Position numbers and translations under genes: made by a program. Positions 25,482 to 35,425 of a DNA stretch of 41,827 nt are shown here, one piece after another; within the stretch, counting starts at the first letter, position 1, and each line of letters begins with the position of its first letter. This DNA is from Alphaproteobacteria bacterium. Lineage in GTDB: Bacteria; Pseudomonadota; Alphaproteobacteria; JAQWUY01. The stretch is from contig JAQWUY010000024.1 of assembly GCA_029250225.1 (NCBI GenBank), forward strand, positions 1 through 41,827, in the 5' to 3' direction. The notes below the pieces were generated by a model. That model was not told the DNA's origin, did not search any database, and saw only the letters and a list, made by a program, of their open reading frames with translations.

Positions 25482-26162
25482 TTAAGCAGCGCGCTTTAAC
25501 ATTAATTCTTTCGCTATTTCTACTGAAACCGCAGCATCACGGCAATAAGCATCAGCGCCAACCTCACGACCAAATTCTTCGTTTAATGGAGCACCGCCGA
25601 CAAGAACTATATAATCATCACGAATACCTTGTTCTTTCATTGTATCAATTACAACTTTCATATACGGCATTGTTGTTGTAAGTAATGCTGACATACCAAA
25701 TATTTCTGGTTTGTGTTCTTCCAAAGATTTAAGATACATATCAACATCAACATTAATACCCAAATCAATTACTTCAAAACCAGCACCTTCCATCATCATA
25801 ACAACAAGGTTTTTACCAATATCGTGAATATCTCCTTTTACTGTGCCAATTACAAACTTACCGAGTATTGGAGCGCCAGATTCAGCGAGTAACGGTCGCA
25901 ATATTGCCATTCCTGCTTTCATTGAATTTGCAGACATTAACACCTCAGGTACAAATAAAATACCATCGCGGAAATCAATACCTACAATCCTCATACCTTC
26001 TACTAATGCTTCGGTTAAAACTTTATACGGCGCCCAACCGCGATCTAGTAAAATTTGAGTTCCTTCGGCTATTTCATCGGCAAGACCATCGTATAAATCA
26101 TCCCACATTTGTTCCATTAACTCTTGGTCATTTAAATCATTTAAATCTAGATCATCAGACAT
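25482..26162 (-). CDS. Corrinoid (B12-binding) protein, likely split methionine synthase component
   Basis: Carries cobalamin between a methyl donor enzyme and an acceptor enzyme. The 226 residues comprise an acidic N-terminal tail, a four-helix cap domain (about 20-95; FVPEVLMSANSMKAG) and a Rossmann-like B12 domain with the base-off signature D111-x-H113-D-I-G (in KGDIHDIGKN), SALLTTTM and VGGAPL. H113 should be the lower cobalt ligand. There is no methyltransferase or reactivation domain, so partners must come from other loci. With DUF1638 and PF13769 downstream, it resembles the B12 subunit of a three-part methionine synthase; a methylamine or betaine demethylation corrinoid protein is the main alternative. 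The ribosome site is AGGGGGAA. Confidence 0.87.
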   Translation of the reverse strand: MSDDLDLNDLNDQELMEQMWDDLYDGLADEIAEGTQILLDRGWAPYKVLTEALVEGMRIVGIDFRDGILFVPEVLMSANSMKAGMAILRPLLAESGAPILGKFVIGTVKGDIHDIGKNLVVMMMEGAGFEVIDLGINVDVDMYLKSLEEHKPEIFGMSALLTTTMPYMKVVIDTMKEQGIRDDYIVLVGGAPLNEEFGREVGADAYCRDAAVSVEIAKELMLKRAA

Positions 26163-26322
26163 AGCAATATTCCCCCTAGTTCATAAATACAAAAATAACT
26201 TTTAGGTATTATTTATAATTTTATCATTAAAAAAAATGTTAGGTTAATACAATTTTTTATCAAATAATTAAATAACGACGACAAAATAATTCAAAACGAC
26301 TAAAATTTTAAAAAAAATATTC

Positions 26323-26352
26323 TTGTTAAGGTTTAATGTTTAAGATTATAAT
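26323..26352 (+). promoter_or_regulatory. Sigma-70 promoter of lgt-pgeF
   Basis: TTGTTA (26323-26328) and a perfect TATAAT (26347-26352) are 18 bp apart, 29 bp before the lgt ATG, with AAGGAAT as ribosome site between them and the start. Confidence 0.6.
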
Positions 26353-26380
26353 AAGTAATCACTAAAAAGGAATAAATTAA

Positions 26381-27166
26381 ATGATTATAGATGTCTCAAA
26401 CATTAACCCAGTAGCATTTAGTATAGGTTTTGTAAAAATACATTGGTATGGTCTTGCTTATGCGGTTGGAATACTATTAGGTTTCAAATTTAGTATGATG
26501 ATGGCTAAAAGATTTAATAAATCGATTACTGCGAAGCAAATTGATGATTTTTTTATTTGGGTAATATTCGGGATTATATTTGGCGGAAGATTTTTTTATG
26601 TATTATTTTATCAACCAAAATACTATTTTTCTAATCCCATAGAAATACTGTATATTATGAACGGTGGTATGTCATTCCACGGTGGTTTAATTGGTGTGGG
26701 TGTTGCAATGTATTTATATTGTCGTAAACACAAAATAAACTTATTATCATTTATGGATACTATCGCTATTTCAGCTCCGATAGGATTATTTTTAGGTCGT
26801 ATTGCAAATTTTATTAATGGTGAATTATGGGGAGTTCCAACAGATGGTTCGTGGGGCTTTATATTTGCTGATGGTATTTTACGCCACCCGAGTCAATTGT
26901 ACGAAGCATTTTTAGAAGGTTTGATATTATTCTTAATATTAAATATAATGGCAGTATATTATAATGCTTTTAAATACAAAGGATTGTTAGTTGGAACATT
27001 TACAATGATGTATGGTATATTCCGCATTTTCATAGAAGGGTTTCGTGAACCAGACTCATTTATTGGGTATTTATCGCATTCAACAACAATGGGGCAATGG
27101 TTATCAGTTCCGATGCTTATATTGGGCGCTAGTTTAATTAGAACATCTGTAAGAGGATTAAAATAA
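26381..27166 (+). CDS. lgt: Prolipoprotein diacylglyceryl transferase Lgt
   Basis: Transfers diacylglycerol from phosphatidylglycerol to the lipobox cysteine of prolipoproteins in the inner membrane; Pal, the DUF3576 protein, LptE and the unknown lipoprotein in this window would be clients. The 261 residues contain about seven membrane helices, the HGG motif (H100-G102), the Lgt signature GRIANFINGELWG (139-151 with R140, N143 and E148) and a late arginine in EGFREPD. The ATG has AAGGA upstream. It is followed after 1 bp by pgeF. Confidence 0.97.
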   Translation: MIIDVSNINPVAFSIGFVKIHWYGLAYAVGILLGFKFSMMMAKRFNKSITAKQIDDFFIWVIFGIIFGGRFFYVLFYQPKYYFSNPIEILYIMNGGMSFHGGLIGVGVAMYLYCRKHKINLLSFMDTIAISAPIGLFLGRIANFINGELWGVPTDGSWGFIFADGILRHPSQLYEAFLEGLILFLILNIMAVYYNAFKYKGLLVGTFTMMYGIFRIFIEGFREPDSFIGYLSHSTTMGQWLSVPMLILGASLIRTSVRGLK

Positions 27167-27167
27167 T

Positions 27168-27935
27168 ATGATACAGCCAATTAGTCATTATTTATTAGAA
27201 GATATTAAACACGGTTTATTCACTAGACAAGGTGGCGTTTCGCAAGGCATTTACAAAGGGTTAAATGTTGGTTTAGGTTCAAATGACGATGTACAACATA
27301 TTTTACAAAATCGTAAACTAGTAGCTGAATTTTTTGGAAGTGATGATATATATTCTTGTTTTCAAATTCATTCAAATAAGGTCACTGTGATAGATTCACA
27401 AGATAAATTATGGGATAGTAAAAACTGTCCTGAATCTGATGCTATTGTATGTAATCAAAAAGGTATCCCAATCAGTTCATTAAGTGCGGATTGTGGAACA
27501 ATATTATTTGCTGATACGAATAATCAAGTAATTGGTTGCGCTCACGCTGGGTGGCGCGGGGCAAAAGATAACATAATAAAAAATGTTATTGATGAAATGA
27601 TTAAACTAGGCGCACAAAAACAAAATATAGTTGCTGTAATTGGTCCCGTTATTTCACAAGATAGTTATGAAGTTGGACAAGAATTTTACGATAATTTTAT
27701 TAATGCTAGTAAAGATTATGATAAATATTTCATAAAAAAGGAAAAGCATCATTTTGACTTGAATCAATTTATTATAAATAAATTACAAGAAACTGAAATT
27801 TCTGCAATTGGTTCATTGTATGAAACACACAAAACAGATACATATAATGATATTGATAATTTTTACAGTTTTAGGCGTTCTGTTCATAACAAAGAAGAAG
27901 ATTACGGCCGACAAGTCTCTGTAATTTGTTTATAA
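27168..27935 (+). CDS. pgeF: Purine nucleoside phosphorylase / laccase-domain protein (YfiH/PgeF)
   Basis: Multicopper-polyphenol-oxidase-like fold, known in E. coli as YfiH/PgeF with peptidoglycan editing and nucleoside phosphorylase activities. The zinc/catalytic triad is visible as H68 (FQIHSN), C109 (SADCGT) and H126 (AHAGWRG) in 255 residues. It starts 1 bp after lgt. In many alphaproteobacteria an S-adenosylmethionine-dependent methyltransferase gene lies between these two; it is absent here. It converges on msrA with only 3 bp between the stop codons. Confidence 0.9.
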   Translation: MIQPISHYLLEDIKHGLFTRQGGVSQGIYKGLNVGLGSNDDVQHILQNRKLVAEFFGSDDIYSCFQIHSNKVTVIDSQDKLWDSKNCPESDAIVCNQKGIPISSLSADCGTILFADTNNQVIGCAHAGWRGAKDNIIKNVIDEMIKLGAQKQNIVAVIGPVISQDSYEVGQEFYDNFINASKDYDKYFIKKEKHHFDLNQFIINKLQETEISAIGSLYETHKTDTYNDIDNFYSFRRSVHNKEEDYGRQVSVICL

Positions 27936-27938
27936 AAA

Positions 27939-28445
27939 TTAATTCGGAAGATTCCAATCACTACGGGGATAATGACAAGAATAACCATTTGGGGTTTTTT
28001 CTAAATATTTTTGATGTTCTTCTTCGGCTTGGAAAAAATTAGTGAAAGGCTTAACCTCAGTAATGATTTTATTGCCCCATAAACCAGTTTCATTGGCATC
28101 TTTTATTGCTTTTTCAACAATTTGTTTTTGTGCATCTGTCATATAAAAAACTGCGGAACGGTATTGAGAACCACTATCATTACCCTGTCTTTCAAAAGTA
28201 GTTGGGTCGTGAATTTTTAAAAACAAGGCTATTAATTGTCTTGTTGTTATAATATTTGTATCATAAGTTACTTCTACGCTTTCGGCGTGTCCGGTTATAC
28301 CTAGCTTTACAAAATCATATGTTTTATACTTATCATCACCACCGGCATATCCCACGCGAGTTTTAATAATACCGTCTTTTTGATCAATCAATGATTGCAT
28401 TCCCCAAAAGCAACCACCGGCAAGAATTATTTTCTCTGTTGCCAT
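27939..28445 (-). CDS. msrA: Peptide methionine sulfoxide reductase MsrA
   Basis: Reduces methionine-S-sulfoxide in proteins. The active-site motif GGCFWG has catalytic C12; GHAESVEV, QGNDSGSQYRS and C-terminal YSCHYPR (a likely resolving cysteine) are all present in 168 residues. The ribosome site AGGA lies about 9 nt before the ATG. It is the last gene of the minus-strand run from the LysR regulator through pgk, 47 bp after pgk. Confidence 0.95.
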   Translation of the reverse strand: MATEKIILAGGCFWGMQSLIDQKDGIIKTRVGYAGGDDKYKTYDFVKLGITGHAESVEVTYDTNIITTRQLIALFLKIHDPTTFERQGNDSGSQYRSAVFYMTDAQKQIVEKAIKDANETGLWGNKIITEVKPFTNFFQAEEEHQKYLEKTPNGYSCHYPRSDWNLPN

Positions 28446-28492
28446 ATTTTAATATCCTCAGCTCATTATTAACATAATAATAGCATCTTTTA

Positions 28493-29683
28493 TTAATTTT
28501 TAATTAATTTTTTTACACCTGGTAATTCTTTGCCTTCCATCCATTCAAGGAAAGCCCCGCCTGCGGTTGAAACATAACTAAGATCGTCTTTTGCATTAGC
28601 CATCGCAAGAGCAGAAACTGTATCGCCCCCACCAGCAACAGATACCAAATCACCAGATTTAGTTAACTTTGCAACTGTTTCAGCTATCTTTTTTGTTCCT
28701 TGTTCAAAAGGTGAAAATTCAAAAGCTCCAACAGGCCCATTCCAAATTAAAGTTTTACAATCTTTAATTTTTTTAATTATATCATTTGTAGATTTAGTTC
28801 CAATATCCAATATCATATCGTTTTCTGATATTTCAGAAATATTTTTTTCAACAGCATTTTTACCATTATTAATATCATCACTTACCATAGCATCACTCGG
28901 CAAGATAATTTCACAATCATTTAATTCAGCCGATGCTATAATTTGTTTAACAGTTTCGGACAAATCTTTTTCACATAATGATTTTCCAATGTTAATACCT
29001 TGCCCATACAAGAAAGTATTAGCCATACCACCACCGATAACAATCTTATCAACTTTTTTAACTAAATTATTTAATACATCAAGTTTAGTTGATACTTTTG
29101 AACCACCAACTATTGCAATTACTGGTGTTTTCGGTTTTTCTAATGAACTTGATAATGCTTCTAATTCGGCTTGCATATTTAATCCCGCATAAGCAGGTAA
29201 TAAATCAGCAATGCCATCTGTTGAAGCGTGAGAACGATGACTTACAGAAAAAGCATCATTTACATAAATATCAAAACCATTTGCTAGTTGTTTTGCAAAC
29301 TCTTTATCGTTTTCTTCTTCGCCTTTATAAAATCTAAGGTTTTCTAGAACTGCTACATCGCCATCTTGTAAATTTGACAATGCAGATGAGACACTTTCAC
29401 CAATACAATCATCGACAAATAAAACATCTTTATTTAATACAACAGATAGCGATTCAGCAATCGGTTTTAATGTCATTTCAATATTTTTCTTGCCCTTTGG
29501 ACGGCCAAAATGTGAAACAACAACAACTTTTGCACCCTTAGAGCTAAGTAATTCAATTGTAGGCTTTAACCTTTCCAACCTAGTTACATCTGATATTTTA
29601 CCATCAGTAATTGGAACATTTAAATCACTCCTTAAAATCACTAGTTTTGATTTTGCTGTCAAAGATTCAATTGTATTAAACAT
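28493..29683 (-). CDS. pgk: Phosphoglycerate kinase
   Basis: Transfers phosphate between 1,3-bisphosphoglycerate and ADP in glycolysis and gluconeogenesis. The 396-residue protein shows RSDLNVPI (18-25), VVSHFGRPKG, the basic patch ENLRFYKGEE, VGGSKVSTK and the nucleotide-binding GGGDTVSAL near the C-terminus, all standard. It follows ppdK by 11 bp, so the two carbon-flow enzymes are probably co-transcribed. Confidence 0.97.
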   Translation of the reverse strand: MFNTIESLTAKSKLVILRSDLNVPITDGKISDVTRLERLKPTIELLSSKGAKVVVVSHFGRPKGKKNIEMTLKPIAESLSVVLNKDVLFVDDCIGESVSSALSNLQDGDVAVLENLRFYKGEEENDKEFAKQLANGFDIYVNDAFSVSHRSHASTDGIADLLPAYAGLNMQAELEALSSSLEKPKTPVIAIVGGSKVSTKLDVLNNLVKKVDKIVIGGGMANTFLYGQGINIGKSLCEKDLSETVKQIIASAELNDCEIILPSDAMVSDDINNGKNAVEKNISEISENDMILDIGTKSTNDIIKKIKDCKTLIWNGPVGAFEFSPFEQGTKKIAETVAKLTKSGDLVSVAGGGDTVSALAMANAKDDLSYVSTAGGAFLEWMEGKELPGVKKLIKN

Positions 29684-29694
29684 ATAAAATGCCT

Positions 29695-32358
29695 TTATTT
29701 TTTTGCTTTAATTGCTGATTGAGCTGCTGATAATCTTGCAATTGGAACACGGAAAGGTGAACAAGAAACATATTGCAAACCAACATTATGACAAAATTCA
29801 ATAGATGCAGGATCACCGCCGTGTTCACCACAAATACCTAACTTAATATCTGGGCGGGTCTTTAATCCTCTTTCTTTTGCTATTTTAATCAATTCACCAA
29901 CACCGGTTGTATCTAGTGTCTGGAATGGGTCATTTGTCATTATTTCACTTTGTTGATAATGTGACAAGAATCTTGATGCATCATCACGAGATAAACCATA
30001 TGTTGTTTGTGTTAAATCATTCGTTCCAAAACTAAAGAATTCCGCATTTTCAGCGATTTCACCAGCACACAATGCCGCCCTTGGCAATTCAATCATTGTA
30101 CCTAACATATATTCAGGGGTAATACCCGTTTCTTGTTCGACAAGTTTAGCGGTTTTATCAATCACTAGTTTTAGATTATCTAGTTCTTTTTTAATACTAA
30201 CCAATGGAATCATAACTTCACACAATACAGTTTCACCTGTTTCTTTTTTAATATTTACAGATGCTTCAAAAATTGCTCGTGCTTGCATCTCACATATTTC
30301 AGGGTATGTGTTTAATAATCGACACCCTCGATGCCCAAGCATTGGGTTAAATTCGTGTAATTCTTCAACTCTTTTTTTAACAAATTCAGTGCTTACACCA
30401 CTTTGTTTTGCCAAGCTGTCAAACTCTTCTTTTGTTGGCAAGAATTCGTGTAATGGTGGATCAAGTAATCTAATTGTTACAGGTAATCCTTTCATTACTT
30501 TAAAAATGCTTTCAAAATCATTTCTTTGCATTGGTAGAATTTTATTCAATGCTTTTTGTCTTGATTGCACATCTTCGGACATAATCATTTGTCGTACAGC
30601 AAGAATTCTATCAGCGTCAAAAAACATATGTTCCGTACGACATAAACCGATACCTTCGGCACCAAATTTAATAGCCGTTTTTGAATCAGTTGGTGTATCC
30701 GCATTAGTACGAATTTTTAATTTTCTTTCTTTGTCAGCCCAACCCATTAAACGAGAAAAATCACCGCTTAATTCCGGTTGTACTGTTTTAACTTTACCTA
30801 GTATAATTTCACCTGTTGTCCCATCAATAGTAACAAAATCACCTTTATTAACAACAACTGAACCCGCACTCATAGTTTCATTTTCATAAGATACAGAAAT
30901 TGAACCCGCACCACTTACACAAGGTCTACCCATACCGCGTGCAACAACGGCTGCGTGTGAAGTCATTCCTCCGCGGGTTGTAAGTATTCCTTTTGCTGCG
31001 TGCATTCCGTGAATATCTTCTGGTGAAGTTTCAATCCTAATTAAAATTGTATCAATACCTTCTTTGGCAAGTTGTTCAGCTTCATCAGAACAAAATACTG
31101 CTTTACCAGTTGCCGCACCTGGTGAAGCAGGTAATCCGGAACCGATAATTTGCTTGGTTGCATTAGGGTCAATCATTGGGTGTAATATTTGATCAAGGCT
31201 GTTTGCATCAACACGGCATATTGCTTCTTGCTTAGTAATTAATTTTTCATCAACCATATCACAAGCAATTTTTATTGCTGATTTTGTTGTTCTTTTACCG
31301 TTTCTTGTTTGCAACATATAAAGTTTACCTTTTTGTACCGTAAATTCGATATCTTGCATATCACGATAATGTTTTTCTAGCTGAATACGAACACCATCAA
31401 GTTGTTTAAATATTTCAGGCATCACTTCTTCCATAGCTGGCATATTTGAACCTTGGGCATTTTTACCTTTAATAGTTAAATGCTGTGGAGTTCGAATTCC
31501 CGCTACTACATCTTCGCCTTGTGCATTAATAAGGTATTCACCGTAAAATATATTTTCGCCGGTTGATGGATCTCGGGTAAAGGCAACACCTGTTGCACAA
31601 TCATCACCCATATTACCAAACACCATTGCTTGTACATTTACCGCCGTACCCCATTCATCAGAAATAGAATTTAATGCACGATAAGTTTTAGCACGAGGGA
31701 TTTGCCAAGATTTAAATACCGCAGATATGGCACCCCATAATTGCTTGTATGGATCTTCTGGAAATTCTTCGCCTAATTCTTTTTTAACTAGTTCTTTATA
31801 ATCTTTAACTAATTCTTGTAAATCGTTAGAACTTAATTCTGTGTCTAGTAGAACGCCTGCAACATCTTTTCTTGCTTCTAGTAATTCTTCGAATAAATGA
31901 TGTTCAACATTTAATACAACATCACCGTACATTTGAATAAAACGACGATATGAATCCCAAGCGAATCTTGCATCACCTGTTTTTTCTTGCATTCCCTTAG
32001 TAGATTTATCATTAAGACCAAGGTTTAAAACCGTGTCCATCATACCAGGCATTGAAACCCTTGCCCCTGAACGCACGGAAAATAACAACGGATCTTTTTC
32101 ATCACCGAATTTGTTACCTGTTATTTTTTCAACTTTTTTAATACCATCTAAAACTTGTTTTTCAAGTTGGCTAGGAAAGGATTTATCGTTACTGTAATAG
32201 TGAGTACAAACTTCGGTGGTTATTGTAAAACCCGGAGGCACTGGTAAACCAATTGATGACATTTCAGCTAAATTAGCACCTTTTCCCCCTAATAATTCGC
32301 GCATATCAACACGACCTTGCGCTTTACCATCACCAAATGAATATACCCATTGTGTCAT
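29695..32358 (-). CDS. ppdK: Pyruvate, phosphate dikinase
   Basis: Interconverts pyruvate, ATP and phosphate with phosphoenolpyruvate, AMP and pyrophosphate. The ATG at 32358 (887 residues) is preferred because AAGGAAA lies upstream; a TTG 36 bp earlier has no ribosome site. The N-terminal ATP-grasp domain (GGKGANLAEM), the swivelling His domain with GGMTSHAAVVARGMG (phospho-His about 468, preceded by the Thr that regulatory kinases target in other organisms) and the PEP/pyruvate barrel with FGTNDLTQ and CGEHGGDP are complete. The glyQ-glyS-ppdK order is alphaproteobacterial; pgk follows. Confidence 0.96.
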   Translation of the reverse strand: MTQWVYSFGDGKAQGRVDMRELLGGKGANLAEMSSIGLPVPPGFTITTEVCTHYYSNDKSFPSQLEKQVLDGIKKVEKITGNKFGDEKDPLLFSVRSGARVSMPGMMDTVLNLGLNDKSTKGMQEKTGDARFAWDSYRRFIQMYGDVVLNVEHHLFEELLEARKDVAGVLLDTELSSNDLQELVKDYKELVKKELGEEFPEDPYKQLWGAISAVFKSWQIPRAKTYRALNSISDEWGTAVNVQAMVFGNMGDDCATGVAFTRDPSTGENIFYGEYLINAQGEDVVAGIRTPQHLTIKGKNAQGSNMPAMEEVMPEIFKQLDGVRIQLEKHYRDMQDIEFTVQKGKLYMLQTRNGKRTTKSAIKIACDMVDEKLITKQEAICRVDANSLDQILHPMIDPNATKQIIGSGLPASPGAATGKAVFCSDEAEQLAKEGIDTILIRIETSPEDIHGMHAAKGILTTRGGMTSHAAVVARGMGRPCVSGAGSISVSYENETMSAGSVVVNKGDFVTIDGTTGEIILGKVKTVQPELSGDFSRLMGWADKERKLKIRTNADTPTDSKTAIKFGAEGIGLCRTEHMFFDADRILAVRQMIMSEDVQSRQKALNKILPMQRNDFESIFKVMKGLPVTIRLLDPPLHEFLPTKEEFDSLAKQSGVSTEFVKKRVEELHEFNPMLGHRGCRLLNTYPEICEMQARAIFEASVNIKKETGETVLCEVMIPLVSIKKELDNLKLVIDKTAKLVEQETGITPEYMLGTMIELPRAALCAGEIAENAEFFSFGTNDLTQTTYGLSRDDASRFLSHYQQSEIMTNDPFQTLDTTGVGELIKIAKERGLKTRPDIKLGICGEHGGDPASIEFCHNVGLQYVSCSPFRVPIARLSAAQSAIKAKK

Positions 32359-32495
32359 TATAATTATTTCCTTTATTAAAAGTTTTTTTAACAATAGGAA
32401 CTTACAATATTATTAGATTAAAAACAATACAAATATACAATTAAACAGTTGGTTAATCAGACATATAACATAACAATAAAAAATTATTTTATTGC

Positions 32496-34550
32496 TTATC
32501 CTTCAATAATATCAAAATTAGCAATAGATGAAGCAGTTTCTATAATTTTACCGAGTATATTCAAGCGATTAGAACGGATTAATTCATTATCATCATTCAC
32601 CATTACATTTTCAAAGAAATTATTTAATGCAGGGGCAAGTGACGCAAGAATTGCAACAGATTCTTTAAAATCTTCGTTTTCTAGTGATTTATTTAAATCT
32701 ATGCTAGATGATTTAAGTAATTCACATAAATTCTTTTCTGAATCATCTTTAAGTAATTTTTCATCAATATCAGAAAGTTCTAAATTTTTGATTTTATCTG
32801 TAATGTTTTTCGCTCTTGTATAGTTTGTTTTTACCTGAGCAACAACATCTGAATTGTTCGATAATTCTTGTGCTAGTTTTACTTTGGCTGGCAAATTATC
32901 TTTTATACCGGTTGCAATAACAGCAGAGATAAAGTCGTGTCGTATACCTTGTGATTTAAGGTGCGATTTTATCCTATCTGAAAAGAACGATAATAAATCA
33001 TTTGTAATATCTTCGGAATTAATTTTTAATTCAGCAAAAGATTTTTGGTGGCCAATTATTAATTGTGATAAATCAATGCGTAAGTTATTTTCCAAAATTA
33101 TACGGATTATACCCAACGCACAACGGCGAAGAGCATAAGGATCTTTTGAACCTGTCGGCTTTTCATTAATTAACCAAAATCCAATCAAGGTATCTAGCTT
33201 TTCAGCAATAGCAACACAAATAGCAACCCCATCTGTTGGAATATCATCATTCAAGCCTTGTGGTTGATAATGTTGTTTTATCGCATTTGCGACAACTTCG
33301 CCTTTGCCTTGTTCTAGCGCATAATACGAACCCATAATACCTTGTAATTCAGGAAATTCAAAAACCATTTCAGATACTAAATCACATTTACATAATTCAC
33401 TAGCAAGCTTAGCATCTTCCTTAGAAACTAATAATTCCTTGGCAATATGTTGTGATAGTGATTTCATTCGGTTGATTCTGTTGTGAAGGGAACCTAATTT
33501 AGCGTGAAAAGTCATTTTTTGCAATTTAGGTAGAAAATCTTCTAGTTTTATTTTTAAATCATTATGATAGAAAAACTCACTATCAGCTAGCCTAGCATTT
33601 AATACTCGTTCATTGCCGGATATAATAGCTTGACCACCATCAGATGCCTTGATATTTGCAACTGTTGCAAAATAAGGGGCAAGATTACCTGAGCCGTCCT
33701 CAAAAACAAAGAATTTTTGATGTTCGCGCATTGATGTAATTAATACTTCTTTTGGTAAGCTCATAAATCTTTGTGCAATATTACCGATCAAGACAACAGG
33801 CATTTCAACTAATCCGACAACTTCGTTTAACAAAGAGTTATCTTGAATAAGAGTGATATTTTTTTTACTAGATAATTTATTTAATTCGCCTAAAATATAT
33901 TCAAGACGAACTTTACGGTTTGGAATTATATCAACTCTTTGTAATTTTTCTTCATAGTTACTAGGATTAACCACAATATCACTATTTGATAAAAATCTAT
34001 GTCCTGTTGTTTTACCAGTGTAATTAATTTCAGTCGTATCATATTTAAATGACGAATTTATTACTTTGCCATCAAAAACCGCAACTATTCTTTTTAGTGG
34101 GCGAACAAATTTAAAGTCGGAATAAGCAAAACGCATCGAATTACCCCAAGAAATCCCGATTATAGAATTATTAATTATTTCAGGTAATATATCTTGTGTC
34201 GGCTGACCTATTTTATTTATAACAGCATAGTAAACTTTGCCTTTATTTGTATCTCTTAGTTCGCAATCTTTTACACTTAAACCAACAGATTTGAAAAATC
34301 CATCTAGTGCTTGTTGCGGAGATTTTTCTTTCGGGCCTTTTATTTCTTTCTTAATGTCTGGTTGTTTTGCAGGCAATCCTTTAATTATAACTGCCAAGCG
34401 ACGAGGTGTAGAATAAGAAAGGGCTTCACTAAAATTTAATGAATTTTCATTTAAACCATTAATTATATTTTTTAAAAAATTACTTTCAGCCGATTCTTGA
34501 AATCTAGCCGGAATTTCCTCAGTAAGTAATTCAACCAATAAATCAGTCAT
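32496..34550 (-). CDS. glyS: Glycyl-tRNA synthetase beta subunit
   Basis: Beta chain of the tetrameric alpha2-beta2 GlyRS, needed for tRNA binding. The 684 residues open with the conserved LLVELLTEEIPARF and carry FEFPELQGIMGSYYA and TGSKDPYALRR, with an anticodon-binding-like helical domain at the C-terminus. Its ATG overlaps the glyQ stop by one base (TAATG), giving translational coupling. A 137-bp gap separates it from ppdK; I see no convincing terminator there. Confidence 0.96.
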   Translation of the reverse strand: MTDLLVELLTEEIPARFQESAESNFLKNIINGLNENSLNFSEALSYSTPRRLAVIIKGLPAKQPDIKKEIKGPKEKSPQQALDGFFKSVGLSVKDCELRDTNKGKVYYAVINKIGQPTQDILPEIINNSIIGISWGNSMRFAYSDFKFVRPLKRIVAVFDGKVINSSFKYDTTEINYTGKTTGHRFLSNSDIVVNPSNYEEKLQRVDIIPNRKVRLEYILGELNKLSSKKNITLIQDNSLLNEVVGLVEMPVVLIGNIAQRFMSLPKEVLITSMREHQKFFVFEDGSGNLAPYFATVANIKASDGGQAIISGNERVLNARLADSEFFYHNDLKIKLEDFLPKLQKMTFHAKLGSLHNRINRMKSLSQHIAKELLVSKEDAKLASELCKCDLVSEMVFEFPELQGIMGSYYALEQGKGEVVANAIKQHYQPQGLNDDIPTDGVAICVAIAEKLDTLIGFWLINEKPTGSKDPYALRRCALGIIRIILENNLRIDLSQLIIGHQKSFAELKINSEDITNDLLSFFSDRIKSHLKSQGIRHDFISAVIATGIKDNLPAKVKLAQELSNNSDVVAQVKTNYTRAKNITDKIKNLELSDIDEKLLKDDSEKNLCELLKSSSIDLNKSLENEDFKESVAILASLAPALNNFFENVMVNDDNELIRSNRLNILGKIIETASSIANFDIIEG

Positions 34551-35407
34551 TATTTATTTTCCAAATTTTTAATATATTGTTCACAACAAGCTTTTGCCAA
34601 GTCGCGTACACGAGCAATATAGCTTTGTCTTTCTGTTACGGATATAACACCCCTTGCATCAAGCAAATTAAACAAATGTGATGCCTTCAAACAATAATCA
34701 TATGCTGGTAAAGCTAGCATTGCTTGTAAAGCATTTTTACATTCTTTTTCTGCATCAACAAAATGGTTAAATAACATATCTGTGTTTGCAACTTCAAAAT
34801 TATATTTCGAATGTTCAATTTCTGACTTATGATAAACTTCACCATATTTCATTGTATCATTAAATTGCAAATCATAAACATTTTCAATACCTTGGACATA
34901 CATTGCAAGTCGTTCCAACCCATAAGTAAGTTCCGTAGATACTGGTTTACAATCAAATCCACCTACTTGTTGGAAATATGTAAACTGAGACACTTCCATA
35001 CCATCAATCCAGACTTCCCAACCTAGACCCCAAGCACCAAGAGTTGGACTTTCCCAATCATCTTCTACGAATCTAATGTCATGTTTTCTAACATCGATAC
35101 CAATTGCTTGTAACGACCCAAGATATAATTCTTGTGAATTTTCAGGTGATGGCTTCATCAATACTTGATATTGATAATAATGTTGTAATCGGTTTGGGTT
35201 TTCGCCGTATCTGCCATCGGTTGGACGACGCGAAGGTTGTACATATGCACACTTCCATTCGTCATTGCCTAGGCTTCGTAAAGTAGTTGCCCAATGAAAA
35301 GTTCCGGCTCCGACTTCCATATCATATGGTTGTAGAATTACACAACCATTATCTGCCCAATATTTATTTAAATTTAGAATAATATCTTGAAATGTATTTT
35401 TAATCAT
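34550..35407 (-). CDS. glyQ: Glycyl-tRNA synthetase alpha subunit
   Basis: Catalytic alpha chain of the alpha2-beta2 glycyl-tRNA synthetase, which activates glycine. It is a class II synthetase core of 285 residues: [15 protein letters not shown] near 24-38, the motif 2 region [18 protein letters not shown] (about 56-73) and a motif 3-like GLERLAMY. The start lies 18 bp after the stop of the LysR-type regulator, which could place glyQS under the same transcript. Confidence 0.97.
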   Translation of the reverse strand: MIKNTFQDIILNLNKYWADNGCVILQPYDMEVGAGTFHWATTLRSLGNDEWKCAYVQPSRRPTDGRYGENPNRLQHYYQYQVLMKPSPENSQELYLGSLQAIGIDVRKHDIRFVEDDWESPTLGAWGLGWEVWIDGMEVSQFTYFQQVGGFDCKPVSTELTYGLERLAMYVQGIENVYDLQFNDTMKYGEVYHKSEIEHSKYNFEVANTDMLFNHFVDAEKECKNALQAMLALPAYDYCLKASHLFNLLDARGVISVTERQSYIARVRDLAKACCEQYIKNLENK

Positions 35408-35425
35408 TATGAAATAATATACTCA

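Noticed and set aside
26163-26380. A cobalamin riboswitch ahead of the corrinoid protein
   Set aside because: No B12-box-like conserved block is visible, and the region is uniformly AT-rich.
28446-28492. Terminator between pgk and msrA (ATTATT/AATAAT repeat)
   Set aside because: AT-only stem with no T tract after it; msrA has its own ribosome site but probably shares the transcript.
30308-30889. A 193-residue plus-strand open frame
   Set aside because: Antisense to the conserved ppdK coding region, no start context and no recognisable family.
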